Shown here: positions 51,341 to 60,679 of the stretch, in pieces | How the letters are laid out: each line of letters opens with the position of its first letter | How positions within the stretch are numbered: the first letter of the stretch is position 1 | Assembly (NCBI RefSeq): GCF_900188005.1 | Contig: NZ_FZNR01000002.1 | Location: 682,001 to 746,000 of the forward strand | Origin: Actinoplanes regularis | GTDB taxonomy: Bacteria > Actinomycetota > Actinomycetes > Mycobacteriales > Micromonosporaceae | Length of the DNA stretch: 64,000 nucleotides | Direction: 5' to 3' | Translations under genes and position numbers: made by a program | The notes under the pieces: generated by a model | Databases searched by the model: none | What the model was told of the DNA's origin: nothing | What the model saw: only the letters and a program-made list of their open reading frames with translations

Positions 51341-52486
51341 GTGGATTACACAGGCGATCCGGCCGGTGCGCCCGTCTATCTGGACGCGGCCAGCGCGGCT
51401 CCGTTGCATCCGGTGGCGCGGGAAGCCCTGCTCGCCGCGCTCGCCGACGGCTGGGCCGACCCGGCCCGCCTCTACGCCGCGGGCCGGCGCGCCCAGCGGC
51501 TCCAGGAGGCCGCCACCGCGGTGGTCGCGGAGATCCTGGGGGTACGACCGGACGAGCTCTCGTTCTGGCCCTCGGGCGCCGCGGCCGCGCAGGCGGCGGT
51601 CCTCGGCGGACTGGCCGGCCGCAAACGCGCTGGTCGGACGCTGGTGCACTCGGCGATCGAGCACTCCACAGTGCTGCACGCCGCCGGGACCACCGAGGCC
51701 GCCGAGGTCGCGGTCGACCGGCTCGGACGGCTCGACCTGGACGCCTGGGCCGCCTCGGTCGCGGCGCCCGGGGTGGCCCTGGCCGCCCTGATCAGTGCCA
51801 GTCACGAGGTGGGCACGATCCAGCCGGTCGCCGCCGCCGCGGAGTACTGCGCGGAGTCCGGGGTGCCGCTCTTCGTGGACGCCGCGCAGTCGGTGGGGCG
51901 GGTCCCGGTGCCGACCGGCTGGTCGCTGCTGAGCGCCAGCGCGCACAAGTGGGGCGGGCCGCCCGGCGTGGGGCTGCTCGTCGTCCGAAAAGGGGTGCGA
52001 TGGATCTCACCCACTCCACAGGATGATCTTTATCGCCCGAGAGCGCAGGGCGCGTCGGACCTGCCGGCGATCGTCGCCGCGGCGGCGAGCCTGCGGGCCG
52101 TGACCGCCGAGGCCCGGACCGAGGGGCAACGCCTGAGCGCGCTGGTGGACCGGATCCGCGACCGGGTCGCCGCGACCGTGCCGGACGTCGAGATCGTCGG
52201 CGACCCCGTTGACCGGCTCCCCCACCTGGTCACCTTCAGCTGCCTCTACGTGGACGGCGAGGCGCTGCTGCACGCGCTGGACCGGCACGGTTTCGCCGTC
52301 TCGTCCGGCTCCTCGTGCACCTCGTCCACGCTGCGCCCAAGTCACGTGCTGGAAGCGATGGGAGTCCTCAGCCACGGCAACGTCCGGCTATCCCTGCATC
52401 CCGGCGTCACCGACGCCGAGGTCGAACGATTCCTCACGGTGCTACCCGGACTGGTAGCGGAGATCCGAAAGGAGGCCGGCCTCTGA
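51341..52486 (+). CDS. Cysteine desulfurase family protein
   Basis: A 381-aa PLP enzyme of the class V (NifS/IscS-type) family that releases sulfur from cysteine. The PLP lysine is in S-A-S-A-H-K-W-G-G, the PLP Asp in F-V-D-A-A-Q-S, and the catalytic Cys in S-S-G-S-S-C-T-S-S-T near residue 325. The sulfur acceptor is probably TusA, which follows with a 4-bp overlap. Divergent from ctaC, 165 nt away. No housekeeping iscU is nearby. Confidence 0.9.
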   Translation: MDYTGDPAGAPVYLDAASAAPLHPVAREALLAALADGWADPARLYAAGRRAQRLQEAATAVVAEILGVRPDELSFWPSGAAAAQAAVLGGLAGRKRAGRTLVHSAIEHSTVLHAAGTTEAAEVAVDRLGRLDLDAWAASVAAPGVALAALISASHEVGTIQPVAAAAEYCAESGVPLFVDAAQSVGRVPVPTGWSLLSASAHKWGGPPGVGLLVVRKGVRWISPTPQDDLYRPRAQGASDLPAIVAAAASLRAVTAEARTEGQRLSALVDRIRDRVAATVPDVEIVGDPVDRLPHLVTFSCLYVDGEALLHALDRHGFAVSSGSSCTSSTLRPSHVLEAMGVLSHGNVRLSLHPGVTDAEVERFLTVLPGLVAEIRKEAGL

Positions 52487-52692
52487 TCACCCTGGACTGC
52501 CTGGGCCAGCGCTGCCCGCTCCCAGTAATCAAACTGGCCAAGTCACTGCCGCAGGTGGCGGTCGGCGAGATCGTCCGGGTGCTCGCAGACGACCCGGCTG
52601 CGGCCAACGACATCCCCGCCTGGTGCCGCATGAAAGGCCAGGAGCTCATCACCGCCCAAGGCCACCAATTCGACATCCGCCGCCTCAAATAG
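52483..52692 (+). CDS. tusA: TusA-family sulfur carrier, apparent CTG start
   Basis: A 69-aa TusA-like protein that takes persulfide sulfur from a desulfurase and hands it on. The sulfur-carrying Cys is in G-Q-R-C-P-L-P-V near residue 9. There is no ATG, GTG or TTG in frame near the domain start: the only initiator placed correctly is CTG at 52483, preceded by AAAGGAGG at about 7 nt and overlapping the desulfurase TGA as CTGA. The next upstream possible start is a GTG at 52315, deep in the desulfurase gene. Length and motif fit TusA. Confidence 0.85.
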   Translation: MITLDCLGQRCPLPVIKLAKSLPQVAVGEIVRVLADDPAAANDIPAWCRMKGQELITAQGHQFDIRRLK

Positions 52693-52793
52693 CGATTCGC
52701 CGCCGATGAGTTGGTGCCCGGTTTTCCGACGGCCGCGGGGTTTGCGGACGGCGGAAAACCGGGCACCAACTCATCGGTTACAAGGCGAATCGC
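52692..52793. repeat. Long perfect hairpin element between convergent genes
   Basis: A 24-bp perfect inverted repeat (52705-52728 with 52752-52775, starting GATGAGTTGGTGCCC) with a 23-nt centre, plus an outer 10-bp pair GCGATTCGCC/GGCGAATCGC. The whole fills the 127-nt gap between tusA and the P-loop kinase gene. It may terminate both genes or be a small mobile palindrome. Confidence 0.82.
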
Positions 52794-52819
52794 CGCGGAG
52801 CGAAGCGAAGCCAGTCAAC

Positions 52820-53320
52820 TCAACTCAGATACTCGATCACGGTCGGCACCGGATCCTTGGCGAGGTGTGTGTCGACGACCAGGCGGGGGCCCAGGTAGGG
52901 CTCGTACTCCGACTGGCGTTCCAGGACCCGCACCCAGTCCGGCACGCCGTCGTGGTCGCGGGCGGCGTACCGCTCCTCGACCCGGCGCCGGTGCTCGGCG
53001 TCGTCGCCGCAGACCACCTCGACCACGCGCAGCGGCGTCGCCATCCGCTCGGCCAGGTCGACCCAGAGGTCGCGGGCCGCCTTCACCGGATTGACCGCGT
53101 CGATGATCACGTGGTGGCCGATCTTGAGCTGCTCCTCGGCGAGGGCGGCCACCACGCCGTACGCCGCGTACCCGGGACGGGACTCGTGCACGGCGTAGCG
53201 CTGCAGGGTGAAGTCGACGACGTCGACGGCGAGCACCGCCGCCGGCAGCTCGGCCGCGACCGCGCCGGCGAGGGTGCTCTTCCCCACGCCGGGCAGGCCG
53301 GCGAAGACCGCTAGAACCAT
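52820..53320 (-). CDS. Small P-loop ATPase/kinase of unknown substrate
   Basis: A 166-aa AAA-type P-loop protein. The Walker A G-L-P-G-V-G-K-S-T is at residues 8-16; H-H-V-I-I-D-A-V-N-P near residue 77 is a Walker B-like D. The length and the R-R-R-V-E-E-R-Y basic segment resemble zeta-toxin or small gluconate-kinase-like proteins; no specific name fits. Its ATG lies 10 nt after the adenosine kinase stop. Confidence 0.72.
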   Translation of the reverse strand: MVLAVFAGLPGVGKSTLAGAVAAELPAAVLAVDVVDFTLQRYAVHESRPGYAAYGVVAALAEEQLKIGHHVIIDAVNPVKAARDLWVDLAERMATPLRVVEVVCGDDAEHRRRVEERYAARDHDGVPDWVRVLERQSEYEPYLGPRLVVDTHLAKDPVPTVIEYLS

Positions 53321-53330
53321 CGTTCTTACC

Positions 53331-54335
<1,005 letters not shown>

Positions 54336-54368
54336 TTACGACTAGAGACTACCGGGCGGTTACAGGGA

Positions 54369-54398
54369 ACAGGCCGCCCCGTGAACGGGGCGGCCTGT
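54369..54398 (-). terminator. Terminator of erpA
   Basis: A perfect 13-bp stem (ACAGGCCGCCCCG) with a 4-nt loop, 17 nt after the erpA stop. Confidence 0.82.
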
Positions 54399-54415
54399 CA
54401 CCGAGTGCTTCGAGA

Positions 54416-54784
54416 TCAGTGGAACGAGTCACCACAGGCGCACGAGTTCTGCGCGTTCGGGTTGTCGATCGTGAAGCCCTGAGCGTCGATCCGGTCCGCG
54501 AAGTCGATGGTGGCGCCCGCCAGGTACGGCGAGCTCATCCGGTCGACAACGACCTCGACGCCGTCGAAGTCGGTGACGACGTCGCCGTCGAGCGAACGCT
54601 CGTCGAAGAAGAGCTGGTAGCGCAGGCCGGAGCAGCCACCGGGCTGTACGGCGATGCGCAGGCGCAGGTCATCGCGCCCTTCCTGCTCGATCAGGGCCTT
54701 GACCTTCACAGCCGCGACGTCGGTCAAGATGACGCCGGTCGGGGCGGTCGCCTCGGTCGACTCGGTGTGCGCTTCAGTGGTCAC
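54416..54784 (-). CDS. erpA: A-type Fe-S cluster carrier (ErpA/IscA-like)
   Basis: A 122-aa A-type carrier that delivers Fe-S clusters to apo-proteins. The three ligand cysteines are in G-G-C-S-G-L near residue 50 and C-A-C-G near residue 116 (C-x-C). GGGAGA precedes the GTG at 54784. Its place beside respiratory genes is consistent with supplying the Rieske protein and quinolinate synthase, but that is inference. Confidence 0.93.
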   Translation of the reverse strand: MTTEAHTESTEATAPTGVILTDVAAVKVKALIEQEGRDDLRLRIAVQPGGCSGLRYQLFFDERSLDGDVVTDFDGVEVVVDRMSSPYLAGATIDFADRIDAQGFTIDNPNAQNSCACGDSFH

Positions 54785-54901
54785 TAGGTATCTCCCTGCC
54801 AGGTGCGGTCATGTGCCGTACCAGCCAACGCTAACCCCATTCCCGGTGATTCCCAATCCGGGTGGGTTCAGATCACCTTCGTCCGGCACCGCCGGTGCAG
54901 G

Positions 54902-56011
54902 TCAGGGGCGGCTCCACTGACGGGAGATCCGCTCGGCGAGTTCCCGCAGGCCACGCGCGGGTTCGGCCATCGCTGTCCCGACCGAGCCGAAATGTTCCAC
55001 GAGCGTGTGCGTCTCGGTCACCCCGGCGGCCGACGCCTCCCGGTGCCCGGTCTCGTTGCGTCCGGCCAGCACCACGCAGGGCAGACCCCGGTCGCGGGCC
55101 CCGGCGGCGATGCCGGCGACGACCTTGCCGCGTAGCGACTGGTGGTCGAAGCTGCCCTCGCCGGTGATCACCAGATCCGCGGCGTCCAGCTCCCGGTCCA
55201 GCCCGATCAGGTCGCTGACCAGGCCGATGCCGGAGGTCACCCGGGCGCCGAGGGCGATCAGCGCGGCCCCGATGCCGCCGGCCGCGCCGCCGCCCGGCCG
55301 GGCCGCCAGACCGTCGATCCCGAAAGCCTTCTCCAGTACGCCGGCGAAGTGCTCCAGCGCGGCGTCGAGCCGGAGCACGTCGTCCCGGGTCGCGCCCTTC
55401 TGCGGGCCGAAGACGTTGCTGGCCCCGTGCAGGCCGGTCAGCGGGTTGTCCACGTCCGTCGCCGCGACCAGGGCGACCTGGCGCAGCTGCGGGACTCCGC
55501 CCAGGGCCGCGGCGGTGATCAGTGGAGCGCCGCCGTAGGGCAGCGCGTAGCCGGCCTCGTCCAGCGGGGCGGCGCCGAGCGCGGCGAGCATGCCGGCGCC
55601 CGCGTCGTTCACCGCCGAGCCGCCGAGGCCGATCACGATCTGGGCGGCGCCGCTCTCCACGGCGGCGGCCAGCAGCAGGCCCAGGCCGTACGACGTGGTG
55701 GTGTTGGGGTTGCGCTCCTCCGCGGTCAGCAGGTGCAGGCCGCAGGCCTGCGCGCTCTCCACGTAGGCGGTGCCGTTCACGTAGAGGATCTCGCCCGGCA
55801 CCCCACGGCCCAGCGGGTCGACCGTCCGCACCTTGATCCGCCGGCCGCCCAGCGCGGTGGCCAGCACCTCGACGAAGCCCGGCCCGCCGTCGGCGATCGG
55901 CCGCAGCACCAGGTCGTCGGTCGGGACGGCCCAGCCGTCGGCCACCGCCTGGGCGACCTCGGGGGCGGAGAGGGTGCCGGCGAACTTGTCCGGGCAGATC
56001 AGTACGCGCAC
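54902..56011 (-). CDS. Glycerate kinase
   Basis: A 369-aa member of the bacterial glycerate kinase family (GlxK/GarK type), phosphorylating D-glycerate to a phosphoglycerate. The N-terminal C-P-D-K-F-A-G-T-L-S, P-I-A-D-G-G-P-G, and G-L-G-G-S-A-V-N-D-A-G-A-G motifs are diagnostic. The GTG at 56011 gives the family start. Matches Rv2205c in the mycobacterial block. Standing alone, with 69 nt to the divergent nadA. Confidence 0.9.
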   Translation of the reverse strand: MRVLICPDKFAGTLSAPEVAQAVADGWAVPTDDLVLRPIADGGPGFVEVLATALGGRRIKVRTVDPLGRGVPGEILYVNGTAYVESAQACGLHLLTAEERNPNTTTSYGLGLLLAAAVESGAAQIVIGLGGSAVNDAGAGMLAALGAAPLDEAGYALPYGGAPLITAAALGGVPQLRQVALVAATDVDNPLTGLHGASNVFGPQKGATRDDVLRLDAALEHFAGVLEKAFGIDGLAARPGGGAAGGIGAALIALGARVTSGIGLVSDLIGLDRELDAADLVITGEGSFDHQSLRGKVVAGIAAGARDRGLPCVVLAGRNETGHREASAAGVTETHTLVEHFGSVGTAMAEPARGLRELAERISRQWSRP

Positions 56012-56080
56012 CCCCGGAGTGTGCCAGCACACCCTGTCCGGGCGCAGCTACCGTCCCAGCCGCTGTGCAACGATGAATCC

Positions 56081-57250
56081 GTGACAGCGACCTGGACCGA
56101 ACCTGGAAACACCCCCCTCTCGCTGCTGCTTCTCGGCAAGGGCACCGACCCGGCGAGCGAGCGCGGCGTGGACTGCCCCGGTGATCTGCCCGCGCCCAGC
56201 GACCCCGATCTGGTGGCTCGCGCGACGGCGGCGAAGGCCGCGCTCGGCGACCGGGTGTTCGTGCTGGGGCACCACTACCAGCGCGACGAGGTCATCCAGT
56301 TCGCCGATGTCACCGGCGACTCGTTCAAGCTCGCCCAGCAGGCGGCGGCCCGGCCGGACGCGGAGTTCATCGTCTTCTGCGGCGTGCACTTCATGGCCGA
56401 GAGCGCGGACATCCTGACCACGTCCGCGCAGCGGGTCATCCTCCCGGACCTCGCGGCCGGCTGCTCGATGGCCGACATGGCGGTGCTGGGCCAGGTGGAG
56501 ACCGCCTGGGAGCACTTCCAGGACCTGGGCATCGCGGGCGACATCGTCCCGGTCACCTACATGAACTCGTCGGCCGACATCAAGGGCTTCGTCGGCCGCA
56601 ACAAGGGTGTCGTCTGCACCTCGTCCAACGCCAAGCGGGCGCTGACCTGGTCGTTCGAGCAGGGCAGCAAGGTCTTCTTCCTGCCCGACCAGCACCTGGG
56701 CCGCAACACCGCGGTGCTGGAGATGGGCTTCGACCTGGACGACTGCGTGCTCTACGACCCGCACAAGCCGCACGGTGGCCTCACCGACGAGCAGCTTCGC
56801 AACGCCAAGATGATCCTCTGGCGCGGGCACTGCTCGGTGCACGGCCGGTTCACCCTCGACAGCGTCCGTGAGGTCCGCGAGCGGGTGCCCGGGGTGAACG
56901 TGCTGGTCCACCCGGAGTGCCGGCACGACGTGGTCCGGGCCGCCGACCAGGTCGGCTCGACCGAATACATCATCAAGGCGCTGGACGCCGCGCCCGCCGG
57001 TTCGGCCTGGGCTGTCGGCACCGAGCTCAACCTGGTGCGCCGGCTCGCTCTGGCCCACCCGGACAAGCAGATCATGTTTCTCGACCGAACGGTCTGCTAC
57101 TGCTCGACGATGAACCGGATCGACCTCCCCCACCTGGTGTGGGCCCTTGAGGAACTGGTCGCCGGACGGGTGCCGAACGTGATCTCGGTGGACGAGAAAA
57201 CCGCTCACGAGGCCCGGGTAGCGCTCGACCAAATGCTCGCACTTCCGTAA
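56081..57250 (+). CDS. nadA: Quinolinate synthase
   Basis: A 389-aa [4Fe-4S] enzyme that condenses iminoaspartate and DHAP to quinolinate in NAD synthesis. The three cluster cysteines are visible in F-C-G-V-H-F-M-A-E, V-V-C-T-S-S-N-A and V-C-Y-C-S-T-M-N. G-H-H-Y-Q-R near residue 63 and Y-M-N-S-S near 162 are also typical. GTG start; the frame upstream is open. nadB and nadC are not in the window. Confidence 0.94.
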   Translation: MTATWTEPGNTPLSLLLLGKGTDPASERGVDCPGDLPAPSDPDLVARATAAKAALGDRVFVLGHHYQRDEVIQFADVTGDSFKLAQQAAARPDAEFIVFCGVHFMAESADILTTSAQRVILPDLAAGCSMADMAVLGQVETAWEHFQDLGIAGDIVPVTYMNSSADIKGFVGRNKGVVCTSSNAKRALTWSFEQGSKVFFLPDQHLGRNTAVLEMGFDLDDCVLYDPHKPHGGLTDEQLRNAKMILWRGHCSVHGRFTLDSVREVRERVPGVNVLVHPECRHDVVRAADQVGSTEYIIKALDAAPAGSAWAVGTELNLVRRLALAHPDKQIMFLDRTVCYCSTMNRIDLPHLVWALEELVAGRVPNVISVDEKTAHEARVALDQMLALP

Positions 57251-57438
57251 CTCTCAGTAGTCGAAAGATTTCACACCGGCGAGTGACGGCCCGGCTACTT
57301 GGTTTTCGGGCCGCCGCTACGACTGGCGGACTTGTCACTCAGCGCTATGCTTCCCCGGTTGCAGGATCGGGTACCCCCGCTCGAGTTCTGCCCACTCGAT
57401 CACCGGGCGTCCGTACGCCCAACCGGCTGGAGGTTACG

Positions 57439-58794
57439 TTGACCGACGATGTCCTGATCGTGCACGGCGGTACGCCGCTGCAGGGACAGATCCGGGTCCG
57501 TGGCGCCAAGAACCTGGTCTCCAAGGCGATGGTCGCCGCGCTGCTCGGCGAGTCCCCGAGCCGTCTCTACGACGTCCCGCGCATCCGTGACGTCGAGGTC
57601 GTCCGCGGCCTGCTGGGCCTGCACGGCGTCAAGGTGAGCGACGGCGCCGAGGACGGCGAGCTGGTGATGGACCCCACGAACGTGGAGAGCGCCAGCACCG
57701 ACGAGATCAACGTGCACGCCGGGTCCAGCCGGATCCCGATCCTGTTCTGCGGCCCGCTGCTGCACCGGCTCGGGCACGCGTTCATCCCCGACCTGGGCGG
57801 CTGCCACATCGGCCCGCGCCCGATCGACTTCCACATCCAGGCGCTGCGCGAGTTCGGCGCGGTGGTCGACAAGACGCCCGAGGGCATGCACCTGAGCGCC
57901 CCGAACGGGCTGCACGGCGCCAAGCTGGAGTTGCCGTACCCGAGCGTCGGCGCCACCGAGCAGGTCCTGCTCACCGCGGTCCGTGCCGAGGGCGTCACCG
58001 AGCTGCGCAACGCCGCGATCGAGCCGGAGATCATCGACCTGATCTGCATCCTGCAGAAGATGGGCGCGATCATCACGGTGCACACCGACCGGGTGATCGA
58101 GATCCAGGGTGTGCCCAAGCTCTACGGCTACGAGCACAAGCCGATCCCGGACCGGATCGAGGCCGCGAGCTGGGCCGCCGCCGCGCTCGCCACCCGCGGC
58201 GAGATCGAGGTGGTCGGCGCCCGGCAGGCCGACATGATGACGTTCCTGAACGTCTACCGGTCCATCGGCGGCGAGCTGAAGATCACCGACGACCGGGTCG
58301 CCCGCGCGGGCGTCACCGGCGCCGAGGGCGGCATCAAGTTCTGGCACCCGGGCACCGAGCTCAAGGCCGTGGCCCTGGAGACGGACGTGCACCCCGGCTT
58401 CATGACCGACTGGCAGCAGCCGCTGGTCGTCGCCCTGACCCAGGCGCGCGGCATCTCGATCATGCACGAGACGGTGTACGAGCAGCGGCTCGGCTACACC
58501 GAGGCGCTCAACTCGATGGGCGCCACCATCCAGGTGTACCGGGACTGCCTCGGCGGCACCCCGTGCCGGTTCGGCCGCCGCAACTTCAAGCACTCCGCGG
58601 TGATCGCCGGACCGTCCAAGCTGCACGCCGCCGACCTGGTCATCCCCGACCTGCGGGCCGGCTTCGCGCACCTGATCGCGGCACTGGCCGCCGAGGGCAC
58701 CTCGCGGGTCTACGGCGTCAACCTGATCAAGCGGGGCTACGAGGACTTCGAGGCCAAGCTGGCCGCCCTCGGCGCTCACGTCGAACGCCCCTGA
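57439..58794 (+). CDS. murA: UDP-N-acetylglucosamine 1-carboxyvinyltransferase
   Basis: A 451-aa first-step enzyme of peptidoglycan synthesis, transferring enolpyruvate from PEP. R-G-A-K-N (Lys22/Asn23 equivalent) near residue 22 and G-G-C-H-I-G-P-R-P near residue 120 carry the active-site Cys, so fosfomycin sensitivity is expected. The TTG at 57439 is chosen for its GGAGG at 5 nt; a longer frame from 57283 has no such site. Resembles Streptomyces MurA. Followed by a hairpin. Confidence 0.94.
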   Translation: MTDDVLIVHGGTPLQGQIRVRGAKNLVSKAMVAALLGESPSRLYDVPRIRDVEVVRGLLGLHGVKVSDGAEDGELVMDPTNVESASTDEINVHAGSSRIPILFCGPLLHRLGHAFIPDLGGCHIGPRPIDFHIQALREFGAVVDKTPEGMHLSAPNGLHGAKLELPYPSVGATEQVLLTAVRAEGVTELRNAAIEPEIIDLICILQKMGAIITVHTDRVIEIQGVPKLYGYEHKPIPDRIEAASWAAAALATRGEIEVVGARQADMMTFLNVYRSIGGELKITDDRVARAGVTGAEGGIKFWHPGTELKAVALETDVHPGFMTDWQQPLVVALTQARGISIMHETVYEQRLGYTEALNSMGATIQVYRDCLGGTPCRFGRRNFKHSAVIAGPSKLHAADLVIPDLRAGFAHLIAALAAEGTSRVYGVNLIKRGYEDFEAKLAALGAHVERP

Positions 58795-58814
58795 GCTGCG
58801 ATTTCATTTCGATC

Positions 58815-58845
58815 AACGGCGCGGTGTGCTACACACCGCGCCGTT
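58815..58845 (+). terminator. Terminator of murA
   Basis: A perfect 14-bp stem (AACGGCGCGGTGTG) with a 3-nt loop, 20 nt after the murA stop, then TTTGG. Confidence 0.8.
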
Positions 58846-58849
58846 TGGC

Positions 58850-58855
58850 TACGCT
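58850..58855 (+). promoter_or_regulatory. -10 element (TACGCT), leaderless DUF3043 gene
   Basis: TACGCT ends 6 nt before the GTG at 58862, right after the murA terminator. Confidence 0.45.
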
Positions 58856-58861
58856 CGTCTC

Positions 58862-59482
58862 GTGTCCCCGCTGTTTCGCCGCAAGCCAGTCGACCTCGTC
58901 GAAGACGCCACCGCCTCGGTAACCGAGACGGCGCCTCCCGACAACCGCCGCAAGAACTACACGCCGAGCAAGAAAGAGCTGGGTGTGGTGACGCCGAAAC
59001 GCGTCCCCCAGGGCCGGCGGGTGGAGACGGCTCCGGCCGACCGCAAAGAGGCCATGAAGCAGATGCGCGACAAGCAGCGCGTCGAGCGGGCCGAGGCCAG
59101 CGCCGGCATGCGCAACGGCGACGAGCGTTACCTGCTGGCCCGCGACCGGGGGCCGGAGCGCTCGCTGGTCCGCGACATCGTCGACTCACGGCGCACGGTC
59201 GGCTCGTTCTTCATCGCCGGCGCGGTGATCGTGATGGTCGGCTCGCTGGTCAAGAACGACCTGGTCGCGCTGGCCAGCAACGTGTTGTGGGCGCTGCTCG
59301 CGTTCGCCGTGGTGGTCGACAGCATCTTCATCTCCCGGCGGATCAAGCGGACCGTTCAGGCCCGCTTCCCGAAGACCGACCAGCGGATGGGCTCGCTGTA
59401 CCTCTACGGCATCATGCGCGGGCTGACGTTCCGCCGGATGCGGGTGCCGAAGACCAAGGTCGAGCTCGGCGCCAAGATCTGA
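58862..59482 (+). CDS. DUF3043 family membrane protein
   Basis: A 206-aa protein conserved in actinobacteria. The N-terminal half is charged (T-P-K-R-V-P, then K-E-A-M-K-Q-M-R-D-K) and R-N-G-D-E-R-Y-L-L near residue 85 and S-x-x-Y-L-Y-G are family signatures. Two membrane helices lie at about residues 118-138 and 142-160; both ends should be cytosolic. Function unknown. Followed by a strong terminator. Confidence 0.88.
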   Translation: MSPLFRRKPVDLVEDATASVTETAPPDNRRKNYTPSKKELGVVTPKRVPQGRRVETAPADRKEAMKQMRDKQRVERAEASAGMRNGDERYLLARDRGPERSLVRDIVDSRRTVGSFFIAGAVIVMVGSLVKNDLVALASNVLWALLAFAVVVDSIFISRRIKRTVQARFPKTDQRMGSLYLYGIMRGLTFRRMRVPKTKVELGAKI

Positions 59483-59497
59483 TCCTGCTGCTTCTCC

Positions 59498-59532
59498 GGA
59501 GCCCCGGCGCGCTGTGTGCGCGCCGGGGCTCC
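59498..59532. terminator. Terminator of the DUF3043 gene, possibly bidirectional
   Basis: A perfect 15-bp stem (GGAGCCCCGGCGCGC) with a 5-nt loop between the convergent DUF3043 and azlD genes. Confidence 0.85.
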
Positions 59533-59567
59533 GTGCTTTCCCGGTTCGATCCCGCGCCTTCGCCGTG

Positions 59568-59876
59568 CTAGGGCAGGCCGGCGAGGCGCAGCAGCGCGGC
59601 GGTCGCGGCGGCGGCCACGACGACCAGCACGAACGGGGCTTTCCGCCAGGCCAGGAGGGCGCCGACGGCCACTCCCGCCGGGCGGGCGACTCCGGAGAAC
59701 TCGGTGCCGGCCATCAGGGCGGCGGTTCCGGCGAGGGCGGCCAGCAGGGCGGCGGCGGCCATCGGGAGCAGGCGCTGGAGGGCGGGTGACAGCTCCAGGC
59801 GGTCGCGGAGCAGCACGCCGCTCAGCCGGATCGCGTAGGTGCCGGCGCCGAGGGCGATGATCGCGGCGATCAACAT
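59568..59876 (-). CDS. azlD: AzlD-type branched-chain amino acid transport subunit
   Basis: A 102-aa small membrane protein with three or four helices. G-A-G-T-Y-A-I-R-L-S-G near residue 11 and L-R-x-P-P-A-like L-L-P-M-A-A-A-A-L-L-A near residue 37 fit AzlD. It pairs with AzlC to form an exporter or importer of branched-chain amino acids or analogues. Its ATG overlaps the azlC stop by one base. Confidence 0.9.
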   Translation of the reverse strand: MLIAAIIALGAGTYAIRLSGVLLRDRLELSPALQRLLPMAAAALLAALAGTAALMAGTEFSGVARPAGVAVGALLAWRKAPFVLVVVAAAATAALLRLAGLP

Positions 59877-60610
59877 CAGTTCCTCCCGGAAGACGGTGCG
59901 GCGGGACCGGAGTGCTGGTGCGACGGCTCCTCCGGCGTGGCGGGCGCGGGGCGGCGGGGACGGAGCAGGACCAGGAGACCCAGGAGGGCGGCCAGGACCG
60001 GAAGGCCGGCCGGGAGGACCGGGGTCAGCAGCACCGCGAGGGCGGCGCCGGTCAGGGCGACCAGCCGGGTCTCCCGGTCCTTCAGCGACGGCAGGATCAG
60101 GGCGAGCAGGGCGGCCGGGAAGGCCGCGTCGAGGCCGAACGTGTCGGGGTCGCCCGTGACGCCGCCGAGCAGGACGCCCAGCACCGTGCCCACGTTCCAG
60201 GAGATCACCAGGGCGACGGCGACGAGCCAGTACGTACGGCGCCGGGCCTGCGGGGTCTCCTCGGCCAGGGTGAAGGCGACCACCTCGTCGGTCATCAGGT
60301 GACTGCCGATCAGGCGGTCACGCCAGCGCGGGCCGAGCGTGTCGGCGACCGCCAGACCGAACGGGAGGTGGCGGGCGTTCAGCAGGAGGCCGGCGAAGAC
60401 CGCCGCGAGCGGGTTGCCCGCGGCTAGGAGACCGACCGCGAGGAACTGGGCGCCGCCGGCGAAGACGACGATCGACATCAGTGACGGGAGCCAGTTCGGA
60501 AGTCCGTACGCGATGGTGATGGCGCCGAACGACGCGCCCGTTGCCAGCGTCGCGGCGGCCAGCGCGGCCACGTCACGCGGACGGGCTCGCGTTCGATATA
60601 CCGTACCCAT
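59876..60610 (-). CDS. azlC: AzlC-type branched-chain amino acid permease
   Basis: A 244-aa permease with about seven helices. S-F-G-x-I-T-I-A-Y-G near residue 25, G-G-A-Q-F-L-A-V near 50, N-A-R-H-L-P-F-G near 78 and S-H-L-M-T-D-E near 105 are AzlC signatures. In Bacillus and relatives azlCD exports BCAA or 4-azaleucine under an Lrp-type repressor; here a divergent XRE-cupin protein is the likely regulator. Confidence 0.92.
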   Translation of the reverse strand: MGTVYRTRARPRDVAALAAATLATGASFGAITIAYGLPNWLPSLMSIVVFAGGAQFLAVGLLAAGNPLAAVFAGLLLNARHLPFGLAVADTLGPRWRDRLIGSHLMTDEVVAFTLAEETPQARRRTYWLVAVALVISWNVGTVLGVLLGGVTGDPDTFGLDAAFPAALLALILPSLKDRETRLVALTGAALAVLLTPVLPAGLPVLAALLGLLVLLRPRRPAPATPEEPSHQHSGPAAPSSGRN

Positions 60611-60611
60611 A

Positions 60612-60654
60612 GTTCGTCATGTTGAACGAACCTGAATCGTTCGTCAAACCGAAC
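60612..60654. promoter_or_regulatory. Operator candidate: four alternating GTTCGT-type half-sites
   Basis: GTTCGT (60612), ACGAAC (60626), GTTCGT (60639) and the complement-like CCGAAC (60649) alternate in orientation within the azlC-XRE gap. This is the pattern of two overlapping dyads and fits a dimeric regulator controlling both promoters. Confidence 0.6.
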
Positions 60655-60679
60655 AACCAGACCGATGGAGCGAACACTG

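Noticed and set aside
52315..52482. GTG at 52315 as the TusA start
   Set aside because: It would add 56 residues translated out of frame from the desulfurase gene with no homology to TusA.
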